Assembly: GCF_900163665.1 (NCBI RefSeq)
Contig: NZ_FUIA01000020.1
Coordinates: forward strand, 1 to 64,000
Reading direction: 5' to 3'
DNA length: 64,000 nt
Source: Frigoribacterium sp. JB110
GTDB lineage: Bacteria > Actinomycetota > Actinomycetes > Actinomycetales > Microbacteriaceae
Shown: one piece after another, positions 44,007-52,035 of the stretch
Position numbering within the stretch: the stretch's first letter is position 1
Layout: each line of letters opens with the position of its first letter
Program-made: the position numbers and the translations under genes
The notes under the pieces: model-generated
What the model was told of the DNA's origin: nothing
Database searches by the model: none
What the model saw: only the letters and a program-made list of their open reading frames with translations

Positions 44007-45170
44007 ATGATCATCGTCGACGTCGTCATCGTGGTGCTGGTGCTGCTCGCGCTTCTCGGCGGATTCCGGGTCGGGCTGTTCGCCAGCATCGGATGGTGGG
44101 CAGGGCTGGCCGCTGGTGCGATCGCGGCGCCGTGGGTGGTTCCGCTTGTGAGCTCGTTCGTCACGGCGCGAGAGTGGCGCGGGGTCGCGGTCGTCGGCAC
44201 CGTGATCGCCCTGCTCGCGATCGGCGCGGGCCTGGGCGCGGCGATCGGTTCGGTCATCCGGCGCGGCGCGGACAAGATCAAGCTGCGCTTCTTCGAGCGT
44301 CTGACCGGCGGACTGCTCGCCGCCGCCTCGACCGCAGTCGTGCTCGTCACAGTCGGCTCGGCGATCGCCTCGGCCGGCGTGCCCGTGGTCTCATCCTCCA
44401 TCGCGTCCTCGACGGTGCTGCGCACGATCGAGCGGTACACGCCGGAACCGGTGATCGAGGCCTTCGCCAAACTGCGCTCGGTGGTCGTCGACGATGCGCT
44501 CCCCGCCCTCGGCGGCGTGATCGCCGAAGGCACCGAGGTGCCGACGACCGACATCGATACGGGCAGCGCGGCGCTCGATGACGCGGCTGCCTCCGTCGCG
44601 CGCATCTCAGGCGTCGCCTACTCGTGCGGCACCGGCGCGACCGGGTCGGGATTCGTCGCCGACGACGATCTCATCGTCACCAACGCCCACGTCGTCGCCG
44701 GGGCCGACACCGTCATGGTCGAACTGCCGAACGAGCCGGCCGTCGACGGCGTCGTGGTGTACTTCGACCCGGTCGACGACCTCGCGCTGATCTCCGCCGA
44801 CGTCGAGGCCGTGCCGCTCGACATCGTCGCGCCCGTCGGCGCCGATGCCGAAGGCGCCGTGCAGGGGTACCCATACGGCGGGCCCTTCACGGTGTCGCCT
44901 TCGACAGTGATGAACGTGGCGAACATGCCCGTCAAGGACATCTACGAGGAGCAGCGCAACGCGCGCGAGGTGTACACCCTCGCCGCCGAGGTGCGACCGG
45001 GCAACTCCGGCGGGCCGCTGCTCACCACCGACGGTGATGTCGCCGGGGTCGTCTTCGCCCGCGACGAGGGCGACGATCGCATCGGCTACGCCATGACGAC
45101 GACCGAGCTCACTCCCGCACTCGACGGCGCGGGCTCAGAGCCTGTCTCGACGGGTGCCTGTACGTCGTAG
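44007..45170 (+). CDS. marP: MarP-type membrane serine protease
   Basis: 387 residues: an N-terminal CvpA-like domain with four spans (1-155) followed by an extracellular trypsin-like protease domain. Catalytic triad: His in VTNAHVVAG, Asp in VDDLALIS, Ser in RPGNSGGPLL. The Mycobacterium tuberculosis homologue Rv3671c keeps cytoplasmic pH in acid and handles oxidative stress through an intramolecular disulfide; here cysteines are in YSCGTGA and near the C-terminus (GACTS). ATG with GGAGG upstream. Confidence 0.92.
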   Translation: MIIVDVVIVVLVLLALLGGFRVGLFASIGWWAGLAAGAIAAPWVVPLVSSFVTAREWRGVAVVGTVIALLAIGAGLGAAIGSVIRRGADKIKLRFFERLTGGLLAAASTAVVLVTVGSAIASAGVPVVSSSIASSTVLRTIERYTPEPVIEAFAKLRSVVVDDALPALGGVIAEGTEVPTTDIDTGSAALDDAAASVARISGVAYSCGTGATGSGFVADDDLIVTNAHVVAGADTVMVELPNEPAVDGVVVYFDPVDDLALISADVEAVPLDIVAPVGADAEGAVQGYPYGGPFTVSPSTVMNVANMPVKDIYEEQRNAREVYTLAAEVRPGNSGGPLLTTDGDVAGVVFARDEGDDRIGYAMTTTELTPALDGAGSEPVSTGACTS

Positions 45171-45365
45171 CGGAGACCGGCAGGCGAGAGACCATCCGGA
45201 TCATTCGGCCGCGACCCGCACCTGGTCCGAGACGAGCAGAGCTGCGCGAGATCCGGCCGCATCCGGGCAGATGACCTTCGTACCAGCACGCTCCCCTCAC
45301 TCCGGTGCACACCGCGTCATCGACCGCCGCAGGCCCGGACGAACGCCCGACGCCCTCACGGCGAA

Positions 45366-45371
45366 TACGCT
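45366..45371 (+). promoter_or_regulatory. -10 hexamer of the MATE gene
   Basis: TACGCT, six bases before GTG 45378. Confidence 0.5.
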
Positions 45372-45377
45372 CATGGG

Positions 45378-46703
45378 GTGACCGACTCACCGCGCACGCT
45401 CAACCGCCGCATCCTGGCGCTGGCTGTGCCCGCGCTGGGGGCGCTCATCGCCGAGCCGATCTTCCTCATCGTCGACTCGGCGATGGTCGGGCACCTCGGC
45501 ATCACACCGCTGGCGGGGCTCGGCATCGGCGGTGCTGTGCTCCAGACCGTGGTCGGGCTGATGGTGTTCCTGGCGTACTCGACGACGCCCGCGGTCGCAC
45601 GTCGCGTCGGGGCGGGCGACGTTCCCGGCGCCGTGACGGCCGGGATCAACGGCATGTGGTTGGCGCTGGCGATCGGAGCAGTGCTGTCGGTCGCCGGCTA
45701 TCTCGCCACTCCCCTGCTGGTGGCAGCGTTCGGTGCACCGGACGAGGTCGCAGCGATGGCAGCGACCTACCTCGGCATCTCGATGTGGGGGCTGCCGGCG
45801 ATGCTGATCGTGTTCGCAGCGACGGGCCTGCTGCGCGGTCTGCAGGACACGGTGACGCCGCTGTGGATCGCGGTGCTCGGCTTCGCCGCGAACGCCGGGC
45901 TGAACTGGGTGTTCATGTACGGTCTCGGCTGGGGCATCGCGGGGTCGGCGATGGGAACAGTCGTCGCTCAATGGGGCATGGTGGCCGTGTACGTCGCCAT
46001 CGTCGCGCGCCTCGCGCGCAGACACAGCGCCGCGATCGCCCCGCAGCCCGGCGCCGTGCGCAGCTCGGCGCGCTCGGGCGGCTGGCTGTTCCTGCGCACC
46101 GTCAGCCTGCGGGTGAGCCTGCTGCTCACGGTCGGGGTGGCGACCATGCTCGGCACAGACGAGCTGGCGGGGTGGCAGATCGTCTTCACGATCTCGTCGA
46201 CCGCCGCCTTCGCGATGGACGCGCTCGCGATCGCCGCCCAGGCGCTCATCGGCAAGTCCCTCGGCGAAGGCGACGAGCACCGTGTGCGACAGGTGGTGCG
46301 GCGCACGCTGGCGTGGGGCGCGTGGTTCGGCGTGCTGTGCGGCGCGGTCATCGCCGCGGCCAGCGGCGTGATCGGCCTGCTGTTCACCGGCGACGAGGAG
46401 GTCGCGCGCCTGCTGGTGCCCGCGCTCGTCCTGATGGGCATCACGCAGCCGCTCGCCGGCCTCGTCTATGTGCTCGACGGCGTGCTGATGGGCGCGAACG
46501 ATGCGCGCTATCTCGCCGCGGTCGGAGCGATCAACCTGATCCCCTTCGTGCCGTACCTCGCCCTGCTGGCGTGGCTGACGCCGTCCGGATCCTGGGGCCT
46601 CGCGGCTCTCGCGGCAGGGTTCTTCGTCATCCTGATGGGCATGCGCTTCGTGACGCTGGCGCGACGCATCCGAGGCCAGGAGTGGCTGCAGCAGGAAGCG
46701 TGA
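45378..46703 (+). CDS. MATE-family efflux transporter (DinF-like)
   Basis: 441-residue, 12-span cation antiporter of the MATE family, DinF branch: LNRRILALAVPALGALIAEP, FLIVDSAMVGHLGITPLAGL, and GLQDTVTPLWIAVLGFAANA in the first half with a matching second half (DALAIAAQALIGKSLGEGDE). Exports drugs or metabolites in exchange for H+ or Na+. GTG start at 45378, apparently leaderless. A short direct repeat begins 4 bp after the stop. Confidence 0.9.
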   Translation: MTDSPRTLNRRILALAVPALGALIAEPIFLIVDSAMVGHLGITPLAGLGIGGAVLQTVVGLMVFLAYSTTPAVARRVGAGDVPGAVTAGINGMWLALAIGAVLSVAGYLATPLLVAAFGAPDEVAAMAATYLGISMWGLPAMLIVFAATGLLRGLQDTVTPLWIAVLGFAANAGLNWVFMYGLGWGIAGSAMGTVVAQWGMVAVYVAIVARLARRHSAAIAPQPGAVRSSARSGGWLFLRTVSLRVSLLLTVGVATMLGTDELAGWQIVFTISSTAAFAMDALAIAAQALIGKSLGEGDEHRVRQVVRRTLAWGAWFGVLCGAVIAAASGVIGLLFTGDEEVARLLVPALVLMGITQPLAGLVYVLDGVLMGANDARYLAAVGAINLIPFVPYLALLAWLTPSGSWGLAALAAGFFVILMGMRFVTLARRIRGQEWLQQEA

Positions 46704-46707
46704 TGCC

Positions 46708-46840
46708 CGCTCCGCACGGCCGGTGCGCGGGCTACGCCCACCTCCGACTCGCCCCGCTCACGCGGGTCTCATACGACGCAGTGCCGGTCTGCCGCGCTCC
46801 GCACGGCGGGCGCCTCCGGCGGGCTACGCCCACCTCCGAC
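46708..46840. repeat. direct repeat pair at the trmH 3' end
   Basis: A 41-bp unit (46708-46748) and a 46-bp unit (46795-46840), 87 bp apart, share CGCTCCGCACGGC and GGGCTACGCCCACCTCCGAC. The second contains the last five codons and stop of trmH, so the first is a shifted copy of that gene end. Confidence 0.7.
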
Positions 46841-47453
46841 ACCATTCGTACATCACGACGGCTCCGGCAGCCGAGGCGTTGATCGAGCGGGTCGAGCCGT
46901 ACTGCGCGATCTCGATGTGACTGGTCGCCGCGGCGAGCGCCTCGTCGCTCACGCCCGGTCCCTCCTGTCCGAAGAGGAACACGCAGCGCTCGGGCAGCTC
47001 GGCCCTGTCGACCGGAACAGCGTCACCGACGTTGTCGACGGCGACGATCGGCAGACCCTCGCTCTCACACCACTCACGGAACGAAGCGACATCCGGATGA
47101 TGGATCACGTGCTGATAGCGATCGGTGACCATCGCGCCTCGTCGGTTCCAGCGCCTGCGTCCCACGATGTGCACCGTGTCGGCGAGGAACGCGTTGGCGC
47201 TGCGCACGATCGACCCGATGTTCATGTCGTGCTGCCAGTTCTCGATGGCGACGTGGAACCCGTGCCGCTTCGTGTCGAGGTCGGCGATGATCGCGTCCAT
47301 CCTCCAGTAGCGGTACTCGTCGACGACGTTGCGCGAATCCCCGTCGCGCAGCAGCTCGGGATCGTACTGATCGCCGCTGGGCCACTCCCCCTGCCACGGG
47401 CCGACTCCGTGCGTGGGCGTCTCATTGCCGGGGTCTGAGGCTGCGTCTGTCAC
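46824..47453 (-). CDS. TrmH-family (SpoU) RNA 2'-O-methyltransferase
   Basis: 209-residue knotted-fold methyltransferase acting on ribose of tRNA or rRNA with S-adenosylmethionine. Motifs: IENWQHDMNIGSIVRSANAF, VFLFGQEGPGVSDEAL and STRSINASAAGAVVMYEW. GTG at 47453 follows TACCCT by six bases; a longer reading from 47513 starts inside a palindrome. The N-terminal 50 residues differ from TrmL/TrmH housekeeping types, so the exact RNA site is open. Divergent from mntH. Confidence 0.87.
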   Translation of the reverse strand: MTDAASDPGNETPTHGVGPWQGEWPSGDQYDPELLRDGDSRNVVDEYRYWRMDAIIADLDTKRHGFHVAIENWQHDMNIGSIVRSANAFLADTVHIVGRRRWNRRGAMVTDRYQHVIHHPDVASFREWCESEGLPIVAVDNVGDAVPVDRAELPERCVFLFGQEGPGVSDEALAAATSHIEIAQYGSTRSINASAAGAVVMYEWCRRWA

Positions 47454-47459
47454 CCATTG

Positions 47460-47465
47460 AGGGTA
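47460..47465 (-). promoter_or_regulatory. -10 hexamer of trmH-family gene
   Basis: TACCCT on the minus strand, six bases before GTG 47453; sets that start. Confidence 0.5.
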
Positions 47466-47468
47466 GCG

Positions 47469-47570
47469 GGGCGCCGGCGCACACAACTCAACAGAATGCG
47501 CGTTCCCGCACACGATCTCAGCCGGATGATGTTGATCTGTGCGCGATCTGTTGTCGTATGCGCGGCGCCC
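47469..47570. repeat. imperfect 100-bp palindrome between trmH and mntH
   Basis: Left arm starts GGGCGCCGGCGCACACAACT, right arm ends GTATGCGCGGCGCCC; shared blocks are GGGCGCCG, CGCA, CAACAGA and GCGC. Could form a large cruciform or divergent regulatory hairpin; unrelated to the CCGTTCCGGT family. Confidence 0.5.
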
Positions 47571-47612
47571 TGCGCCCTCGCGGACGAGCAGACGAGCTGC
47601 TGGGCAGAAACA

Positions 47613-47634
47613 ATTTTTCGGTGTGCCTAAAAAT
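47613..47634. promoter_or_regulatory. probable MntR operator of mntH
   Basis: Half-sites ATTTTTCGG and CCTAAAAAT match in 8 of 9 positions around TGTG. Resembles DtxR-family boxes (TTTAGG-type halves) and lies directly before mntH, over the expected -35; a CACACT hexamer six bases before the ATG is a candidate -10. Confidence 0.72.
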
Positions 47635-47650
47635 CTGGCACACTAGCCGG

Positions 47651-49186
47651 ATGGAGCGCCGCACACACACAGGAAACGCGCGTCTGATCGCGTTGCTCGG
47701 CCCCGCGCTGGTCGCGGGCGTCGCCTATCTCGACCCAGGCAACGTCGCCGTCAACATGTCTGCGGGCGCCCAGTTCGGCTACCTGCTGGTGTGGGTCGTC
47801 GTGCTCGCCAACGCGATGGCGTGGCTGATCCAGTACCTCTCGGCCAAGCTCGGCGTCGTCACAGGGCGCAGCCTCGCGCAGACGCTCGGGCGGCGCATCC
47901 GGAACCCGTGGGCGCGCCGCGCGTACTGGGTGCAGGCGGAGCTCATCGCGATGGCCACCGATATCGCCGAGATCATCGGGGGCGCGGTCGCACTCTGGCT
48001 GCTCTTCGACATTCCTCTGCTGGTCGGCGGACTCATCACGGGCGCCGTGTCGATGGTGCTGCTCGCCGTGAAGTCGCACAGCGGAGCGCGCCCCTTCGAA
48101 GCGGTGATCATCGCCCTGCTCGCCATCATCTCCATCGGGTTCACCGTCGGGCTCTTCATCGGGCCGCCTGATCCGGCTGAGGCGGCATCCGGGCTTCTCC
48201 CCCGCTTCGAGGGAACGCAGTCGGTGCTGCTGGCCGCGTCGATCCTCGGCGCCACCGTGATGCCTCATGCCATCTACGCGCACAGCGCGCTCGCCCGCGA
48301 CCGCTTCGGCGGCGATGTGTCCGCGACTCCGGCGCCGGCCACCACGGTCCCGAGCCGCGGCAGAATCGCCGAGACACGGCACAATCACCACGAGAATGCC
48401 GCATCTCAGCAAAAAGGCCGCGCCTCAGAGCACCAGACGCCGGATGATCCGCCCGCCGCACCCGAAGAGCGCGCCGCGACCAGCGAGGTCACCACCGCTC
48501 CGAGACGCGGCACAATCACCGAGACGCGGCACAATCACCGAGAGAATGCCGCATCTCAGCGGAAAGGCCGCGCCTCAGAGCACCCAGCGCCGGATGACCC
48601 GGCCGCCGCGCCGCTCGCCTCCCGTCCCCGCCTCATCCGGCGCCTGTTGCGTGCGACCCGCCTCGACGTGACGATCGCGCTCGTGATCGCCGGCACGGTC
48701 AACCTCGCCATCCTGCTGCTGGGCGCCGCGAACCTGCCGGGTGTCGACGGCACCGACTCCCTCGAGGGCGCGTACGCCGCGCTCAGCGCGGGACTGGGCC
48801 CCGTCATCGCAACGCTGTTCGCCGTCGGACTGCTCGCCAGCGGCCTCGCCTCGACCTCTGTCGGCGCGTATGCGGGTGCCGAGATCATGCAGGGGCTGCT
48901 GCGCATCCGGCTGCCGCTTCTCGCACGACGCCTCATCACCCTGATCCCGGCGATCGTGATCCTCGCCGTCGGCTTCGATCCCACCCAGGCGCTCGTGCTC
49001 AGTCAGGTGGCGCTGTCGTTCGGCATCCCGTTCGCGCTGATTCCGCTCGTCGTGCTGACCGCGCAGCGGCGCACCCTCGGCGAACACCGCAACCGCTGGT
49101 GGACCACCGCACTCGGCTGGGCGTCGAGCGCCTTCCTGATCGCGCTGAACGTCGTGCTGCTGGTGCTCACCTTCGCGGGAGTGTGA
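47651..49186 (+). CDS. mntH: Nramp-family Mn2+/Fe2+ importer with repeat-derived insertion
   Basis: Proton-coupled divalent metal importer. Span 1 DPGNVAVNM carries the metal-binding DPGN and span 6 the MPHAIYAHS motif, both intact. At 511 residues it is about 90-100 longer than usual: residues about 224-323, between HSALARDRFGG and RATRLDVTIAL, form an extra hydrophilic cytosolic segment made of two related 40-residue units with RHNHHEN and RHNHREN. At DNA level these are 120-bp direct copies with internal inverted repeats. The operator upstream and mntR downstream fit manganese control. Whether the His-rich loop binds metal is untested. Confidence 0.92.
   Translation: MERRTHTGNARLIALLGPALVAGVAYLDPGNVAVNMSAGAQFGYLLVWVVVLANAMAWLIQYLSAKLGVVTGRSLAQTLGRRIRNPWARRAYWVQAELIAMATDIAEIIGGAVALWLLFDIPLLVGGLITGAVSMVLLAVKSHSGARPFEAVIIALLAIISIGFTVGLFIGPPDPAEAASGLLPRFEGTQSVLLAASILGATVMPHAIYAHSALARDRFGGDVSATPAPATTVPSRGRIAETRHNHHENAASQQKGRASEHQTPDDPPAAPEERAATSEVTTAPRRGTITETRHNHRENAASQRKGRASEHPAPDDPAAAPLASRPRLIRRLLRATRLDVTIALVIAGTVNLAILLLGAANLPGVDGTDSLEGAYAALSAGLGPVIATLFAVGLLASGLASTSVGAYAGAEIMQGLLRIRLPLLARRLITLIPAIVILAVGFDPTQALVLSQVALSFGIPFALIPLVVLTAQRRTLGEHRNRWWTTALGWASSAFLIALNVVLLVLTFAGV
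48341..48610. repeat. two 120-bp direct repeats inside mntH
   Basis: Units 48341-48460 and 48491-48610 have a 150-bp period (50 codons, frame kept). Each holds an inverted repeat (GCCGAGACACGGCA against TGCCGCATCTCAGC in unit 1). Unit 2 also carries a perfect 19-bp tandem (48501-48519 and 48520-48538). Confidence 0.85.
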
Positions 49187-49198
49187 CCGGCGACCGCG

Positions 49199-49204
49199 TA
49201 CCCT
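49199..49204 (+). promoter_or_regulatory. -10 hexamer of mntR
   Basis: TACCCT, seven bases before GTG 49212. Confidence 0.45.
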
Positions 49205-49211
49205 TGGGGGC

Positions 49212-49814
49212 GTGGCTTCGCCGGCAATCGACGACTATCTCAAAACGATCTACGCGCACACCGAGTGGCAGGATGCGCCGATCACGCCGTCGGTGCTGGC
49301 CGCGAACCTCGGGGTGGCGCCGTCGAGCGTGACCGAGATGGTGAAGAAGCTCGCCGCGCAGGGCCTCGTCGCGCACGAGCCGTACCGGGCGGTGCGGCTG
49401 ACCGAGGCAGGCGAACGCCGGGCGCTCGAGATGACGCGCAGGCACCGCCTGATTGAGACATGGCTCGTGAGCGAGTTCGACTACTCGTGGGACGAGGTGC
49501 ACGACGAGGCGGAGATCCTCGAGCATTCGATCAGCGACCGACTGCTCGAGAAGATCGACGAGCGGCTCGGCAGGCCGAGGTTCGACCCGCACGGCGACGC
49601 GATTCCGGATGCCGCGGGGCACGTCGAGCGGGTGCCGTTCGTCCTGCTCGCCGACGCCGCCCTCGGTCACACCGGGCGCGTGCTGCGCGTGAGCGACCGT
49701 GACCCCGACCTGCTGCGCGCGATCGAAGAGTCCGGGCTCACAGTCGGCGCCGAGCACCGTGTCGGCGACGCCGTCCCACCCGGCGCTGGGGATGCGGTCT
49801 GGCTGAGCGCATAG
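49212..49814 (+). CDS. mntR: DtxR-family manganese-responsive repressor (MntR)
   Basis: 200-residue metalloregulator: N-terminal winged helix (DDYLKTIYAHTEWQDAPITP, GVAPSSVTEMVKKLAAQGL), dimerisation domain with metal ligands around EMTRRHRLIETWL and EVHDEAEILEHSIS, and a short SH3-like C-terminal part. Start is GTG at 49212. It follows the Mn importer by 25 bp and probably represses it through the dyad at 47613. A GGGGGC before the start may serve as Shine-Dalgarno, or the gene is leaderless. Confidence 0.9.
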   Translation: MASPAIDDYLKTIYAHTEWQDAPITPSVLAANLGVAPSSVTEMVKKLAAQGLVAHEPYRAVRLTEAGERRALEMTRRHRLIETWLVSEFDYSWDEVHDEAEILEHSISDRLLEKIDERLGRPRFDPHGDAIPDAAGHVERVPFVLLADAALGHTGRVLRVSDRDPDLLRAIEESGLTVGAEHRVGDAVPPGAGDAVWLSA

Positions 49815-49880
49815 GCGGGCACCCAGCGATCACGGGAGACCCGGATCGATGTCGAGCCGGTCGCTGAACAGAAGGGGACG

Positions 49881-49958
49881 ATGAACGAATCGCCGCACGC
49901 TGACGTGTCCGACACTCACGTCGTCGCCCACCCCGAGACGCTGTACGTCGGCACTTGA
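49881..49958 (+). CDS. possible 25-residue small protein
   Basis: ATG at 49881 with AGAAGGGG four bases upstream; predicted peptide rich in His, Val and Asp, no membrane segment. Too short for homology; included only because of its ribosome site. Confidence 0.15.
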   Translation: MNESPHADVSDTHVVAHPETLYVGT

Positions 49959-50113
49959 GATCACACGCCCTGGCGCCCACTGGGCTGAGTCCGATCCGGA
50001 CGATGCTTCCGTGCCGGAGGTCGGCGCCCCGTTCCACACAGACCGCGCCCTATTAGTACCCAGGTGCCATCCGGATCATCCTGTGGACCGATGTGCGGCG
50101 CGCGTGCGCTCCG

Positions 50114-50119
50114 TAACGT
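50114..50119 (+). promoter_or_regulatory. -10 hexamer of the ABC exporter operon
   Basis: TAACGT, seven bases before ATG 50127. Confidence 0.45.
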
Positions 50120-50126
50120 CGAAGAC

Positions 50127-51047
50127 ATGATCACAGCAGAGAACCTCACCAAGCGCTTCGGACCGAAGACGGCGGTCGACCGGGCGACATTCGTGGCACG
50201 TCCGGGACAGGTCACCGGCTTCCTCGGGCCGAACGGCGCAGGCAAGTCCACCACGATGCGGATGGTCGTCGGACTCGACCGGCCAGACGGCGGCAGCGTC
50301 ACGGTCGCCGGCCGGAAGTTCACCGACTCCCCCGCCCCGATGACGGAGGTCGGCTCCCTGCTCGACGCGAAGGCGCTCCATCCGGGGCGCACAGCCGAGT
50401 CGCACCTGAAGATGCTGGCGGCGACCCACGGCATCGGCACCAAGCGCGTGCACGAGGTGCTCGAGATGACCGGCATGGAGCAGGTGGCGCGCAAACGCGT
50501 CGGCGGCTTCTCGCTCGGCATGCATCAGCGCCTCGGCATCGCGGCCACCATGCTCGGCGACCCGCACACGCTGATCTTCGACGAGCCGGTCAACGGTCTC
50601 GACCCGGAGGGCGTGCACTGGGTGCGCCGCTTCGTGCGCTCGCTCGCCGCTGAGGGACGCACCATCTTCCTCTCCTCGCACCTGATGAGCGAGATGGCGC
50701 AGACGGCCGACCACATCATCGTTCTCGGCAAGGGCCGCGTGCTCGCCGACGCTCCGGTGAGCGAGTTCATCGGTGGTGCCGCCAGCGAGCGCACCCGTGT
50801 TCGCGTGTCGGACGCGGCGCGCCTGGCTCCCCTGCTGGAGGCCGACGGCGTCGCCGTCACGACCACAGGCGCCGACGTCGTCGAGGTGGCGGGACTCGCC
50901 GCCTCGACGATCGCGCACGCCGCGGTCGGCGCGGGGCTCGAACTGCACGAACTGACTCCGATGCGCGCCTCCCTGGAGGACGCCTACCTCGCCCTCACCG
51001 GCGACGCCACCGAATACCACAGCGACGAAGCCGCGATCGCGGCGTGA
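50127..51047 (+). CDS. ABC exporter ATPase (bacitracin/lantibiotic-type)
   Basis: 306-residue ATPase of the BcrA/NatA-like class: Walker A GPNGAGKST, signature FSLGMHQRLGI (with SLG in place of the usual SGG), Walker B TLIFDEPVNGLD, switch LSSHLMSEM. Partners with the permease 25 bp downstream; a sensor kinase and response regulator follow, the usual set for envelope-stress or antibiotic defence. ATG at 50127 is supported by its -10 spacing and the domain start (MITAENLTKRFG). Confidence 0.88.
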   Translation: MITAENLTKRFGPKTAVDRATFVARPGQVTGFLGPNGAGKSTTMRMVVGLDRPDGGSVTVAGRKFTDSPAPMTEVGSLLDAKALHPGRTAESHLKMLAATHGIGTKRVHEVLEMTGMEQVARKRVGGFSLGMHQRLGIAATMLGDPHTLIFDEPVNGLDPEGVHWVRRFVRSLAAEGRTIFLSSHLMSEMAQTADHIIVLGKGRVLADAPVSEFIGGAASERTRVRVSDAARLAPLLEADGVAVTTTGADVVEVAGLAASTIAHAAVGAGLELHELTPMRASLEDAYLALTGDATEYHSDEAAIAA

Positions 51048-51072
51048 CCGCGACTTCCTGGGAGAGATGAAC

Positions 51073-51921
51073 ATGACTACCGCAACCGCACAGCCCGCCG
51101 CACCCGTCCAGTCCGCCGCGCGCAGCGGCTCGCACGCCGACGCGCGCATCACCTTCCCGCACCTCGTCCGCGCTCAGTGGATCACGCTGTCGAGCCTGCG
51201 AGGCACCCTCGTCTCGCTGCTCCTCGGCATCGGACTGGCCGTCGGCCTCGCCGGCGCATTCAGCCTGATGATCTCGCTGAGCAATCAGATGTCAGAGGGC
51301 GCCACAGCGCTCCCCGACCTCACGACGATGGGCACGAACACCATCACAGTCGCCCTGTGCGTCGCCGTGCTCGTCGCCGTCTCCTTCTACGCGAAGGAGC
51401 ACTCGACGGGCGCGCACCGCACGCTGCTCGCCGCCGCTCCCCGTCGCGCCACCCTGATCGGCGCGAAGGCCGTCGTCATCGCGGTGAGCGCGTTCGTCGC
51501 AGCGGTCATCGCGCTCGCACTGTCGTTCGCCGCCGTCTCGATCGTCTACGCGGGCTTCGGCAACCCCGTCCTGACCGGGTCCTTCCTCGACAGCATCCTG
51601 CTGCCGATCCTCGGAGGCGCGTTCTACGTCGCCGCGAGCGCCGTGTTCGCCCTGGGCGTCTCCGTGCTGCTGCGCAGCGAGACGTGGGGCATCCTGCTCG
51701 TTCTGGTGTACCTGCTGATGCTGCCGACCGTGCTGATGCTGCTGCCATTCGACTGGGCTCCCACCACGGCGGAGTACCTGCTCTCAAGCACCGGATCTCA
51801 GTTGGCCGCGCCGTTCGCAGGCTTCACCGGCGAGCTGGCCGCAGATCTCGCGCTCACGCTCGCTTGGCCGATCGCGGCGCTCGGGCTCGGCATGGCCGTC
51901 GAGAGCGGCCGAGACGCCTGA
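51073..51921 (+). CDS. ABC exporter permease (ABC-2 type)
   Basis: 282-residue membrane protein with six spans; long N-terminal hydrophilic segment, then VRAQWITLSSLRGTLVSLLL, YAKEHSTGAHRTLLAAAPRR (cytosolic loop) and paired C-terminal spans. ATG at 51073 has GGAGAG six bases before; an ATG two codons upstream abuts the ribosome site and is rejected. Exports an unidentified compound with the ATPase. Confidence 0.85.
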   Translation: MTTATAQPAAPVQSAARSGSHADARITFPHLVRAQWITLSSLRGTLVSLLLGIGLAVGLAGAFSLMISLSNQMSEGATALPDLTTMGTNTITVALCVAVLVAVSFYAKEHSTGAHRTLLAAAPRRATLIGAKAVVIAVSAFVAAVIALALSFAAVSIVYAGFGNPVLTGSFLDSILLPILGGAFYVAASAVFALGVSVLLRSETWGILLVLVYLLMLPTVLMLLPFDWAPTTAEYLLSSTGSQLAAPFAGFTGELAADLALTLAWPIAALGLGMAVESGRDA

Positions 51922-52022
51922 CCCGACCCACCGATGCGTGCGCTCCGCCGACGCCCGAGAGGGATCGGCGGAGCGCACGCTTCTGGCCGGGAACGAACCG
52001 GGCGACCTGTCCGTGCAACATC

Positions 52023-52028
52023 TAAGGT
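52023..52028 (+). promoter_or_regulatory. -10 hexamer of the histidine kinase gene
   Basis: TAAGGT, seven bases before ATG 52036. Confidence 0.4.
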
Positions 52029-52035
52029 CGAGGAC

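Larger units (their letters stand above)
49815..50126. other. 312-bp region without a confident gene
   Basis: Only a 25-codon ORF with a fair ribosome site (49881-49958) and a low-quality 69-codon minus-strand frame (49830-50039) are found; neither resembles a known family. Could hold a decayed gene or leader RNA. A -10-like TAACGT ends it, seven bases before the next ABC gene. Confidence 0.4.
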
